From assembly GCF_025802015.1 (NCBI RefSeq), contig NZ_JAOYFC010000002.1, forward strand, positions 372,001 through 436,000: a stretch of DNA of 64,000 nt, in the 5' to 3' direction. The notes below the pieces were generated by a model. The model worked only from the letters and a program-made list of their open reading frames with translations. It was not told where the DNA came from and did not search any database. The position numbers and the translations under genes are program-made. The stretch comes from Falsihalocynthiibacter halioticoli (GTDB lineage: Bacteria; Pseudomonadota; Alphaproteobacteria; Rhodobacterales; Rhodobacteraceae). Positions 1 to 8,108 of this stretch are shown piece after piece. The number at the start of each line of letters is the position of its first letter. Within the stretch, counting starts at the first letter, position 1.

Positions 1-1
1 T

Positions 2-241
2 CCTGTCCCGTTTGAGCACCGGCGCAAAATAGTTAATGCCCTCAAAAGAGACAAAGTGGACACCTATCTCACTGAAAATACCACTTCAATCCATTTGTAT
101 GGAAGGCGCATGCGTAGAATGTTAGCGAAACGAAACAACGGAATCCCTGAGGAAGGCGGCCTATTTCACAGCCTTCTGACAAAGCATGGAATTGACCCAA
201 CGCAAGCTCCTGTAATCAGCAGAGACGCAGCTGTAGAGTAA
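2..241 (+). CDS. C-terminal part of an unidentified protein (5' end outside window)
   Basis: An open frame runs in from the window edge and stops with TAA, giving about 79 residues. The visible tail is basic and ends with a segment reading KHGIDPTQAPV. No complete domain is visible. The segment HLYGRRMRRMLAKRNNG followed by a KHGIDP tail vaguely recalls the ends of sugar-transfer enzymes in Rhodobacterales polysaccharide loci, but this is only an impression. A GTG at position 56 could be read as a start, yet the frame is open upstream of it, so I treat the gene as truncated by the window. The next gene starts 21 bp downstream and may be co-transcribed. Confidence 0.5.
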   Translation, partial: PVPFEHRRKIVNALKRDKVDTYLTENTTSIHLYGRRMRRMLAKRNNGIPEEGGLFHSLLTKHGIDPTQAPVISRDAAVE

Positions 242-262
242 ACAAATGGGACGGGTATTCTA

Positions 263-1012
263 ATGGGTGTTGATTATGCTTCCCTGAGTCAACTTTTGAA
301 GATTATCCCACAGATCCCTAAAAAAAATCGGATGCTTATGTTGGGTAGGCAAGGGCTCCACGTCAACCGCCCTCGCCTAAGACGCGCGGCAAACCGATTG
401 CTTGATGAGTTCCAACCTGAACTGACAATAGAAGAGCTTGAACAGGAAGATGGTTTTGCCGAGCCACTATTCGAAGCTCTCGGTGTTCAGCGCGTCCAGA
501 GCTTGGATTACTCCCAGTTTGAAGGTGCAAGTTTTGCACATGACCTGAACACACCCATCCCTTCTGAACTGGTGGGAAAGTTTGATATCGTGCTCGACGG
601 CGGTACGCTTGAACACGTGTTTGACGTTAAAACGGCCATGACAAATGCGTTTGACCTCCTCGCGCCGGGCGGCACCTTTATTGCGGCCTCACCAGGGAAT
701 AACTGGTTTGCACACGGTTTCTACCAGTTCGGACCAGAGTTGGTATTCTCCTTCTGGAAGCGGACAAAAGGGTGCGAAGTTTTGCAATGCACTTTCCTTC
801 CCGAATTCCCCCGGGATGCGCCATTTGAAATAGAAGACCCTTACGAAACAAAGCGTCGGCTTCGAATGGCGAAGAAGCTTGTACCGCAACGATGCTATTT
901 GTTCTACGTGGTTCGGAAACCACTCGAAGCATCAGACGTGAGCGAAACACCACTGCAAGGCGATTACACTCACCGATGGTCAGAAGCCGGTTCCGGCGGT
1001 GACGGAGCATAA
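263..1012 (+). CDS. Class I SAM-dependent methyltransferase-like protein
   Basis: The 249-residue product carries, around residues 107-142, FDIVLDGGTLEHVFD followed by a LLAPGGTF segment. This is the usual acidic strand 4 / post-motif pattern of class I SAM methyltransferases that act on small molecules or glycans. The N-terminal glycine-rich SAM loop is weak: a MLMLGRQG stretch near residues 24-31 may stand in for it. The substrate is unknown. It follows the truncated gene by 21 bp. The C-terminus is polar and probably disordered. A methyltransferase fold is likely; activity is not certain because motif I is degenerate. Confidence 0.6.
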   Translation: MGVDYASLSQLLKIIPQIPKKNRMLMLGRQGLHVNRPRLRRAANRLLDEFQPELTIEELEQEDGFAEPLFEALGVQRVQSLDYSQFEGASFAHDLNTPIPSELVGKFDIVLDGGTLEHVFDVKTAMTNAFDLLAPGGTFIAASPGNNWFAHGFYQFGPELVFSFWKRTKGCEVLQCTFLPEFPRDAPFEIEDPYETKRRLRMAKKLVPQRCYLFYVVRKPLEASDVSETPLQGDYTHRWSEAGSGGDGA

Positions 1013-1237
1013 CAATATAGTCGAGCTGATTTGGCGATTGACGCCTGCTCCTGTGATATTTATTTTACCAACTAACTTAAATACACCGAAACTCAGTAAA
1101 AGCGAGGAATCCAGCCGTAAAGACGCGGCGACCGCGGTTTGGCATGCGCCGAATTTAAGCGCATCCGCCTCATCGCACACACATATATTGCAGTCTTCAC
1201 ACACATAGGGCGCCTTAGCTGGCGCGGGAGGGAATAC

Positions 1238-2338
1238 GTGACGAAGAAAATAGGCATTGGCGTCATAGGATGTGGCAACATTTCCGACGCCTATCTCAAG
1301 GCCGCGCCGCAGTTTGGTGTCTTGAACATGGTGGCCTGCGCCGACATCAATCTTTCTGTTGCCGAAGAAAAAGCCGCAACCTATGGCATCGAGGCTTTGA
1401 GCGTTGAGGCTTTACTCGCGGACGATCGCATTGACATTGTTCTAAATCTGACAACGCCTCAATTCCATGTTGAGGTGGGCAAGAAAGCTCTGAACGCGGG
1501 CAAACATGTATATTCCGAGAAGCCGCTCGCGGTGACGATGAAGGAAGCGATGGAGCTTGTTGATCTAGCGCGGGAAACCGGCCTTCGTGTCGGCTGCGCA
1601 CCAGACACGTTTTTTGGCGGTTCACACCAAACCGCGCGTAAACTTCTGGATGCGGGCGAGATCGGCGCGATTAATGCCGGCAGTGCTTACATGATGGTAC
1701 CAGGGCACGAAAGCTGGCACCCGAACCCAGATTTTTATTACAAAGCTGGCGGCGGCCCACTGCTGGATATGGGCCCTTACTATATCACCGCCCTGATCAA
1801 CATGATCGGCCCCGTGTCCTCTGTTCTCGGAGCGGCAACACGTTCCTATGAAAAGCGCGAAATCGGTTCAGGTGAGCGTGAGGGCGAGAGTTTCGACGTT
1901 GAAATCGACACACATATCTCCGGCATCATGACCTTTGTCAGCGGCGCGCAGGTTACGATCACGACAAGTTTCGATGTTCACAAGCACGAACACAACCATA
2001 TCGAGCTCTACGGGACTAAGGGATCAATGGTTGTCCCTGATCCAAACTGTTTTGATGGGGATGTTAAGATTTCGGAAGGCAGCGGCGATTGGGTCACTGC
2101 TGAACAAACTCATAAATACGGGGACGGCAACTATCGCATTCTCGGCCTTGCGGATATGGCACAAGCCATTGTGGATGACCGCCCGCATCGCGCCAGCCTT
2201 GAACTTTCACTTCATGTCCTTGAGGTGATGGAAGGCATCCTGACCGCCGCAGACACAAAGGCGATCGTTGAAATGAAACATCTATGTAAACGGCCGGAAG
2301 CCCTACCGGACAGCTTGCCGTTTGGCCAACTCGGATAG
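1238..2338 (+). CDS. Gfo/Idh/MocA family NAD(P)-dependent oxidoreductase
   Basis: The 366-residue protein starts with a Rossmann signature GVIGCGNIS (residues 8-16) and has the family's EKPLAV motif (residues 94-99), whose lysine is catalytic in characterised members. The GTG start at 1238 is chosen because GGGAGGG lies just upstream and the fold begins at once; longer in-frame starts add an unrelated tail. It is followed 9 bp later by a ThuA-family gene. Gfo/Idh-ThuA pairs (ThuB-ThuA in rhizobia) act on disaccharides or glycosides through 3-keto sugar intermediates, so a role in glycoside oxidation is a reasonable inference. The actual sugar cannot be read from sequence. Confidence 0.85.
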   Translation: MTKKIGIGVIGCGNISDAYLKAAPQFGVLNMVACADINLSVAEEKAATYGIEALSVEALLADDRIDIVLNLTTPQFHVEVGKKALNAGKHVYSEKPLAVTMKEAMELVDLARETGLRVGCAPDTFFGGSHQTARKLLDAGEIGAINAGSAYMMVPGHESWHPNPDFYYKAGGGPLLDMGPYYITALINMIGPVSSVLGAATRSYEKREIGSGEREGESFDVEIDTHISGIMTFVSGAQVTITTSFDVHKHEHNHIELYGTKGSMVVPDPNCFDGDVKISEGSGDWVTAEQTHKYGDGNYRILGLADMAQAIVDDRPHRASLELSLHVLEVMEGILTAADTKAIVEMKHLCKRPEALPDSLPFGQLG

Positions 2339-2347
2339 GAACACAAA

Positions 2348-2995
2348 ATGACACAGAAAAAAGCACTCATCGTTTGGGGCGGATGGGAGGGCCACACGCC
2401 CGAACAAAGCGCCGAGGTTATGAAAGAAACTCTCGAAAGCAACGGATTTGACGTGACTCTTGAAGCGTCAACCAAAGCCTTCGCCGATCCTGATCTTGGC
2501 CGTTTTGACCTCATTATGCCGGTCATCACCATGTCGACGATTGAGAAGGAAGAGCTTGAGAACCTGATCAAGGCTGTACGCACAGGCTCTGGTCTTGCTG
2601 GCTTCCATGGCACAATGTGTGACAGTTTCCGGAATGAACCCGATTACCAATTCATGACTGGTGGGCAGTGGGTCGCGCATCCGGGCGATATCATCGACTA
2701 TTCAATTCAGATTTCACCAACCGGCGATCCAATTACCGAGGGGCTCTCTGATTTTGACTACCACTCTGAGCAATACTACATGCATGTAGATCCTTCTATC
2801 GAAGTCCTCGCAACGACAACATTCGACGGTAGCCGCTTTGAAGAAATCGATGGCGTCGTGATGCCTGTTGTCTGGAAACGCAAGTTCGGTAAAGGACGTG
2901 TTTTCTATAGCGCGCTTGGTCACATCGCTGATGAATTCAAAGTTCCGGAAATGAAAACCATGATGGAACGCGGTGCGCTCTGGGCCGCACGCTAA
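2348..2995 (+). CDS. ThuA-family (trehalose utilisation-like) protein
   Basis: This 215-residue protein has the glutamine-amidotransferase-like fold signature of the ThuA family: an N-terminal KALIVWGGWEGH strand-loop, LAGFHG near residues 82-87, and a C-terminal VVWKRKFGKGRVFYSALGH segment (about 174-192). That last segment resembles the conserved P-W-x-x-x-x-G-x-G-R-V-F-Y-x-x-x-G-H pattern of the family. It lacks the Cys nucleophile of true amidotransferases. It lies 9 bp after the Gfo/Idh gene and is almost certainly co-transcribed. Known relatives work on keto-sugar derivatives of disaccharides; the substrate here is unknown. Confidence 0.85.
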   Translation: MTQKKALIVWGGWEGHTPEQSAEVMKETLESNGFDVTLEASTKAFADPDLGRFDLIMPVITMSTIEKEELENLIKAVRTGSGLAGFHGTMCDSFRNEPDYQFMTGGQWVAHPGDIIDYSIQISPTGDPITEGLSDFDYHSEQYYMHVDPSIEVLATTTFDGSRFEEIDGVVMPVVWKRKFGKGRVFYSALGHIADEFKVPEMKTMMERGALWAAR

Positions 2996-3216
2996 GACCA
3001 GTACAAACACCAAATGCTAGCGCGGGTATTCCGTGCTGGCCTTACTCAAACAAACCCACCAAACACACTCCAGACAAAACGGCGCAACGGTCGCCCCTGC
3101 CCCCTTTCCCTTCGTTGCGCAATAGTCCAATAACAGTTGGACATTCCATTGCGGCACTGGTGCATATCCAAAATTGCCGTGCTATGTTTCGCGCAGGACA
3201 ATACAGGACAGACGGT

Positions 3217-5133
3217 ATGGGAAAAATTTCGGTCGATAAGGCGCTACTCCTCGCCAAATCTCACGTGCGCAAAGGCGAACACGAAGAGGCTCGCCAACAG
3301 TTAGAAGCCGTGGTTCAGGCCTTCCCGAACAACAAGCGCGCAAAAGCAGCCCTCGCGTCGCTCGGCGTACAAAAAACCAAAGACGGCCTACCGCCACAGG
3401 ATGCCGTTCGCACCCTTACCAACCTCCTAAACCAAGGTCGTTTCAAGCAAGCAATTCCGCCGCTGAAGAAACTCTTGGCAGCCTACCCAAAGGCCGCTGA
3501 TCTGTGGAATTTTCTGGGGATTTGCTACACGCAATCCGGCGATCCTGAAAACGGCGCAACTGCGTTCAAAAAGGCCTCGCAACTCGAACCCAAAGTGCCT
3601 GATGGACATATCAACCTCGCGAATGCGCTAAAGTCACAAGAGAAATACGACGAAGCGATCCAAAGCTATAAACGCGCACTCAAGATCGTTCCAAACCATC
3701 TCGATGCCAGCTACAACTTGGCGGTGACGCTGAAGTCGCAAGGCAAGCACGACGAAGCAATCGAAGCCTACAAGCGCGTTATCGAACTCGACAAAGATTA
3801 TTTCGATGCCTACTTCAACCTTGGTGAATTGTACTTTGCAATGCATCAACACGATGACGCCATCGAAACATACAAGGAATGTGTGCGCCTTAAGCCCACA
3901 TTCGTAGATGCCCAGAGGTTCCTCGCAAACAACTACCGCAAGCGCGGTTACAATGAGGAAGCTGCCGCGAATTATCTGAGGACGCTTGAACTCGACCCAG
4001 AGAACCACGGCCTCATGAAGGACCTTTCATCAATATATAACAACATGGGCCAATTCGAAGAGGCTGAGAAATGGCTCAAACGTGCGCTTGAGATCAAGCC
4101 GGACTTCGCCGAGGCGCATCGATTACTCGCGATGCAAAACAAATACACGGAAGACGACCCTCACCTTGCCACTATGCTTTCGATGTATAACGATCCAGAA
4201 TTAGAAGACGAAGTGCGTATGCAAATCTGTTCGGGTCTATCCAAAGCTATGGGTGATATTGGAAAGACAAAAGAGTCATTTGAGTTCCTTAAGGAATCCA
4301 ACGCACTGCACAAAAAGATTCTGGACTACGATATCCAGAAAGACATCGATCTTTTCGACAAAATCAAAAGCACCGCAGATAAGGTTCAACGTGCCTCCCT
4401 CAAGGCCAAGCCAGCAGAAGAAGGCGATACGCCTGTTCCAATCTTCATTTTGGGCATGCCCCGTTCTGGAACCACGCTTACAGAGCAAATTCTCTCTGCC
4501 CACCCCGAAATTGCCGGTGCGGATGAGCTCCCTTATGTTGGCGCTTTTGGTGGCGACATAAAAGTAGGCGACAAGCCCGCGAATGCCGAAACTATTCGGG
4601 AGTTTCGCAAGAAATACATGGACTTGCTCATTAAGCACGCCGACGGCAAGCCCTATGTCACCGATAAGATGCCGCACAACTTCAACTCTATTGGCCTGAT
4701 ATGCGCGGCCTTCCCCGAAGCGAAGATCATCCATATTGATCGTGAAGCTGCCGCGATTTGTTGGTCGAACTACAAAACGTTCTTCCCCGCGGTTGGTCTG
4801 GCATACTGCCACGATTTATCGGATGTCGTTGACTACTACTTCTTGTTCGAAGACCTGATGAATTTCTGGTGGGAACGCTATCCTGACCGGATGTACCGTC
4901 TCGACTACGAAGAGCTTACTCGAAATCAGGAAGAAGAGACCCGCAAGCTCATTGATTATATCGGTGTTGAATGGGACGACGCCTGTCTTTCACCGCAAAA
5001 GAACACCCGAAGCATCAAAACGGCGTCGCTTCGTCAGGCGCGGCAGGCTGTTTACTCGGGCAGCTCTAAAGCTTGGGAGAAGTTCGCCCCCTACCTTGAC
5101 GGTGCCTTTGATCGGCTTCCCGCTAAGAATTAA
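3217..5133 (+). CDS. TPR-repeat sulfotransferase-domain protein
   Basis: The 638-residue product has two parts. The first roughly 330 residues hold serial tetratricopeptide repeats (for example PDGHINLANALKSQEKYDEA, then LDASYNLAVTLKSQGKHDEA). The C-terminal part is a sulfotransferase domain with a PAPS-binding P-loop FILGMPRSGTTLTEQIL near residues 407-423, a second phosphate-binding segment KIIHIDREAAAICWSNYK near residue 505, and a late RLDYEELT strand. Such fusions are common and diverse in alphaproteobacteria and the acceptor is unknown. The ATG at 3217 is preferred over upstream starts because homologous TPR content begins there and AGGACAG precedes it. The gene stands alone and ends in a strong terminator. 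Confidence 0.85.
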   Translation: MGKISVDKALLLAKSHVRKGEHEEARQQLEAVVQAFPNNKRAKAALASLGVQKTKDGLPPQDAVRTLTNLLNQGRFKQAIPPLKKLLAAYPKAADLWNFLGICYTQSGDPENGATAFKKASQLEPKVPDGHINLANALKSQEKYDEAIQSYKRALKIVPNHLDASYNLAVTLKSQGKHDEAIEAYKRVIELDKDYFDAYFNLGELYFAMHQHDDAIETYKECVRLKPTFVDAQRFLANNYRKRGYNEEAAANYLRTLELDPENHGLMKDLSSIYNNMGQFEEAEKWLKRALEIKPDFAEAHRLLAMQNKYTEDDPHLATMLSMYNDPELEDEVRMQICSGLSKAMGDIGKTKESFEFLKESNALHKKILDYDIQKDIDLFDKIKSTADKVQRASLKAKPAEEGDTPVPIFILGMPRSGTTLTEQILSAHPEIAGADELPYVGAFGGDIKVGDKPANAETIREFRKKYMDLLIKHADGKPYVTDKMPHNFNSIGLICAAFPEAKIIHIDREAAAICWSNYKTFFPAVGLAYCHDLSDVVDYYFLFEDLMNFWWERYPDRMYRLDYEELTRNQEEETRKLIDYIGVEWDDACLSPQKNTRSIKTASLRQARQAVYSGSSKAWEKFAPYLDGAFDRLPAKN

Positions 5134-5157
5134 CCTGTCGGTAAGAACAAAGTTTCA

Positions 5158-5184
5158 GGGCGCCTTGTTTCAGGCGCCCTTTTT
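5158..5184 (+). terminator. Rho-independent terminator of the TPR-sulfotransferase gene
   Basis: GGGCGCC (5158-5164) and GGCGCCC (5173-5179) form a perfect 7-bp GC stem with an 8-nt loop, followed directly by TTTTT. It lies 25 bp after the stop codon at 5133. Confidence 0.9.
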
Positions 5185-5201
5185 CATGCGTGACGCATAC
5201 A

Positions 5202-5235
5202 ATCTTAAACGATCAAAATTTTGATTGAATAAGAT
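5202..5235. promoter_or_regulatory. Nested palindrome, candidate operator of the DeoR regulator
   Basis: A perfect 14-bp palindrome ATCAAAATTTTGAT (5212-5225) is flanked at equal distance (4 bp each side) by the inverted pair ATCTTA (5202-5207) and TAAGAT (5230-5235). Both inverted repeats share one centre. It sits 40 bp upstream of the DeoR-family start codon, where an autoregulatory site would be expected. Binding is inferred. Confidence 0.55.
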
Positions 5236-5274
5236 CGCCTTCACTGCTACACCCCAGTTGAAAGAGGAGCGCGC

Positions 5275-6051
5275 ATGACAACGCCACGACAAAACCAACT
5301 TCTGGCTTTGCTGCTAAAACGCGGTCAAACTCAGGTACAGGATATTGCGCAAGAACTCGGCGCGTCGCTTGCGACCGTCCGCAGGGACCTCACGGATTTG
5401 GAAGCACAAGGGCGTGTGGAGCGGCTGCATGGCGCTGCGCAAATTGCCTCAGCTGCACGAGAAGAAGTCGCATTCGCCGCGCGCGAGAGTGTGAATGCCC
5501 GTGCAAAACGAACCATCGCTGCGACCGCATTCGGTGCTGTCAAACCGGGTGCGACTGTTTTTCTGGACGCGAGCACAACAGTGTTGCAACTCGTGCGCCA
5601 TATCATTGCGATGGACCAACCAATCAAGGTGTTCACCAACAGCCTTCGCGTTGCGCAGGAGCTAGCGCTGGTCTCGCACGTTGATCTATCGTTGATCGGC
5701 GGGCGCGTTCGGGAAGAGAACCTCTCGATGGTTGGGCCGTTGGCCTGCGCGGCTTTGAATAATTTGTGGATTGATCAGCTTTTCCTCGGCGCTACGGCGA
5801 TTGATAACGAAGGAACCCTCTCAAGCGTTGATGCGGATGAAGCTGCTGTGAATGCGACGATGATGGCGCGCGCGGCGGAAACATTCATTCTTGCGGACAG
5901 CTCCAAATTCGAGAAGCGCGCCACGCACGCCGTCACCACTCTACGCGAAGGTCACAGGCTGATCACCGACCTCCCGCCCCCACCCGCCTTTGCCGCACAC
6001 GCAAAACGCGCTGACATTTCACTCACGATCGCCAATTCGGCTGATACTTAA
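5275..6051 (+). CDS. DeoR/GlpR-family transcriptional regulator (AgaR-like)
   Basis: This 258-residue protein has an N-terminal winged helix-turn-helix with the DeoR signature (QDIAQELGASLATVRRDLTDLEAQG, residues about 22-46). A C-terminal sugar-phosphate-sensing domain follows, containing FLDASTTVLQL, VFTNS and the SLIGGRV stretch. Family members are repressors released by phosphorylated sugars. An AGAGGAG motif precedes the ATG. It lies 26 bp ahead of an AgaZ/KbaZ-type gene, which is probably its target together with itself. By context it may sense a tagatose- or galactosamine-pathway phosphate, but that is inference. Confidence 0.85.
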   Translation: MTTPRQNQLLALLLKRGQTQVQDIAQELGASLATVRRDLTDLEAQGRVERLHGAAQIASAAREEVAFAARESVNARAKRTIAATAFGAVKPGATVFLDASTTVLQLVRHIIAMDQPIKVFTNSLRVAQELALVSHVDLSLIGGRVREENLSMVGPLACAALNNLWIDQLFLGATAIDNEGTLSSVDADEAAVNATMMARAAETFILADSSKFEKRATHAVTTLREGHRLITDLPPPPAFAAHAKRADISLTIANSADT

Positions 6052-6077
6052 TTTACCACCCAACTCAGAGGTGCCAC

Positions 6078-7349
6078 ATGACTCCCCTTGACCGTTTTCT
6101 CGCCTTGCCAACATCTTTTAACGAAGGTCACAAACGTGGGCTGACAAGCGTCTGTTCCGCGCACCCGTTGGTTATCGAAGCGGCTCTTCTGGAGGCCTCC
6201 GAAGCCGAAGAGACGCCTTGTATCGAAGCGACCTGTAATCAGGTCAATCAAGATGGTGGCTACACGGGAATGACGCCACAGGACTTTCGCGATCTTGTGT
6301 TTTCCATAGCGCGAAAACTTGAGATTGATCCTAATGGAATTCTTCTCGGTGGAGATCATCTTGGCCCGAACCCTTGGCGCGACCTTCCAGCAAAAGAAGC
6401 AATGGCGAAAGCTCTGACGATGACACACGCCTATGCAGCAGCAGGGTTTGGCAAGATCCATCTTGATGCCTCAATGTCTTGTGCTGATGACCCCACCCCC
6501 TTGCCTGCCAAAACCGTTGCGGAACGCGCTGCGCTCTTGGCACAAGCCGCCGAAGAAGGCGCCGCATCTGCAGGGCACCCGTTACCGGGGTATATCATCG
6601 GCACCGAGGTTCCAGTGCCCGGAGGTGCAGCAGAGGCGCTGGATCATGTGGTTGTTTCCAACCCGCAAGACGCCGAGGAAACCATCAGCCTCCATCAAGA
6701 GTCTTTTAAATCAAACAAGTTAGATGCAGCACTTGATCGCGTCGTTGCGCTTGTGGTGCAGCCTGGTGTGGAATTTGGGCAAACAGACATCCACCGCTAT
6801 AACCGTATTGAGGCGCGCGATTTGATTGCTTGGCGGGATGCAGCGGGAAAGCTGGTTTTTGAGGCGCACTCGACCGATTACCAAACAGCACAGGCGCTCA
6901 CCGAACTGGTTGTTGACGGTTTTGCTATTCTCAAAGTCGGCCCGGGACTGACCTTCGCATTGCGAGAGGCATACTATTCTCTTGATCAGATCGCTGGCGA
7001 CATATCTGCAGAATACGAGGCGGGAACGCTTGCTGGCGTTATGGAAGACGTTATGCAGCGCAATCCACAATACTGGCAGCCCTATGTTGAAGGCGACACC
7101 GATGAGCAATATCGCCAGCGGCACGAAGGCCTGTCTGATCGTATCCGCTATTTGTGGCCGGATGCAGCGGCGGTTGCAGCTATAGATCGGCTGATGATGC
7201 AGTTTGCGGGTAAGACGGTATCTGTCGAGCAGCTTGGAAAGCACCATCCAGACCTGAAAGTGACGGCTCCAATGACGGCGCGCGATGTTATCATTCAAGC
7301 CGTACGCCAAGCGCTATCTGGCTATACATCGGCCTGTAAACAAGGCTGA
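6078..7349 (+). CDS. AgaZ/KbaZ/GatZ family protein (D-tagatose-1,6-bisphosphate aldolase-associated subunit)
   Basis: The 423-residue product shows the family's N-terminal signature: VCSAHPLVIEAAL near residue 26, then a CIEATCNQVNQDGGYTG stretch and LLGGDHLGPNPW near residue 94. A FEAHSTDYQT segment and a YYSLDQIA helix follow, and the length matches the family (about 420-430). Family members are described as non-catalytic partners of the class II tagatose-bisphosphate aldolase KbaY/GatY, but no KbaY-type aldolase and no tagatose-6-phosphate kinase are present in the window. Its own role therefore needs a partner elsewhere or an independent activity. It is the second gene of the deoR unit and converges on cutC with only 12 bp between stops. 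Confidence 0.85.
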   Translation: MTPLDRFLALPTSFNEGHKRGLTSVCSAHPLVIEAALLEASEAEETPCIEATCNQVNQDGGYTGMTPQDFRDLVFSIARKLEIDPNGILLGGDHLGPNPWRDLPAKEAMAKALTMTHAYAAAGFGKIHLDASMSCADDPTPLPAKTVAERAALLAQAAEEGAASAGHPLPGYIIGTEVPVPGGAAEALDHVVVSNPQDAEETISLHQESFKSNKLDAALDRVVALVVQPGVEFGQTDIHRYNRIEARDLIAWRDAAGKLVFEAHSTDYQTAQALTELVVDGFAILKVGPGLTFALREAYYSLDQIAGDISAEYEAGTLAGVMEDVMQRNPQYWQPYVEGDTDEQYRQRHEGLSDRIRYLWPDAAAVAAIDRLMMQFAGKTVSVEQLGKHHPDLKVTAPMTARDVIIQAVRQALSGYTSACKQG

Positions 7350-7361
7350 GACAGCACAATA

Positions 7362-8108
7362 TTAAGAAACCAGCGCGTCCAAAGTGGCGCGCATTTCTGA
7401 AATCTTAGCTGCGTCAGTCTCGCGTAAACCTGGGGTTGCGAAGCCGAATTTTGTGCTCAAAGCGTCAGCAACCACTGCTGTGCTGCAGGATGCGTGAAAG
7501 GACGTTGCGCCGGTCTCTCGCGCCAACATACTGACATTTCCCGCACTCACGCCGCTCCCAACGACAATCTCAATTAGTTCTCCAGCGTGCGCAACAAGCC
7601 GCCGCAAACGCTCGCCTCCGTCAACTGCACGCGGTGCCCCACCAGAGGTCAGTATCCGCTTAAATCCTAGATCAACAACCTGATCCATAGCTTCAAACGG
7701 ATCATCAAGACAATCTATTGCGCGATGAAGAGTCAGGCTCAGATCTTTGGCAGCCTCAACCATGCGTTGAAGGTTTGGCAGGTCGAGCGCCCCGTTCTTG
7801 ATTGCGCCGATGACGATCCCGCTTAGCCCTGCACGGCGAACGCACGCGATATCATGAAGCATCTGCTCCATCTCGGCATCGTTATATGTGAAGTCACCAG
7901 CGCGAGGGCGGATCATTGCATGCACGTCTACGCGGCTACTGCGTGCGCGTTCGATCAAACCCGCAGAAGGCGTAAGCCCACCGATTTCAAGCGCACTGCA
8001 AAGCTCAATCGTGTCGGTTCCTGTTTGTGCAGCACCCAGCCCTGAAGCCGTATCAACACAGACCTCAAGCTTCAGGTGTTGCGCATCGATTTGTGATTTA
8101 GGCATCAT
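7362..8108 (-). CDS. cutC: CutC family protein
   Basis: The 248-residue TIM-barrel protein carries CutC family hallmarks: LEVCVDTASGL at the N-terminus, IELCSALEIGGLTPSAGLI (about residues 32-50), MIRPRAGDFTY near 62-72, TLHRAIDCL and ILTSGGAPRA. CutC was named for copper homeostasis, but its enzymatic role is unresolved. The ATG at 8108 is chosen because it overlaps the end of nagA by 11 bp, implying translational coupling. It is the last gene of the amino-sugar operon, a context that suggests carbohydrate-linked chemistry rather than copper handling. Confidence 0.85.
   Translation of the reverse strand: MMPKSQIDAQHLKLEVCVDTASGLGAAQTGTDTIELCSALEIGGLTPSAGLIERARSSRVDVHAMIRPRAGDFTYNDAEMEQMLHDIACVRRAGLSGIVIGAIKNGALDLPNLQRMVEAAKDLSLTLHRAIDCLDDPFEAMDQVVDLGFKRILTSGGAPRAVDGGERLRRLVAHAGELIEIVVGSGVSAGNVSMLARETGATSFHASCSTAVVADALSTKFGFATPGLRETDAAKISEMRATLDALVS

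Noticed and set aside
3082..3120. Inverted repeat GCGCAACG / CGTTGCGC with a 23-nt loop in the gap before the sulfotransferase gene
   Set aside because: The loop is long and C-rich and no T-tract follows. It could equally be chance or a weak terminator for the thuA gene.
3115..3216. N-terminal extension of the TPR-sulfotransferase
   Set aside because: The upstream in-frame segment begins in the repeat described above, has no TPR character and no ribosome site. The ATG at 3217 fits better.
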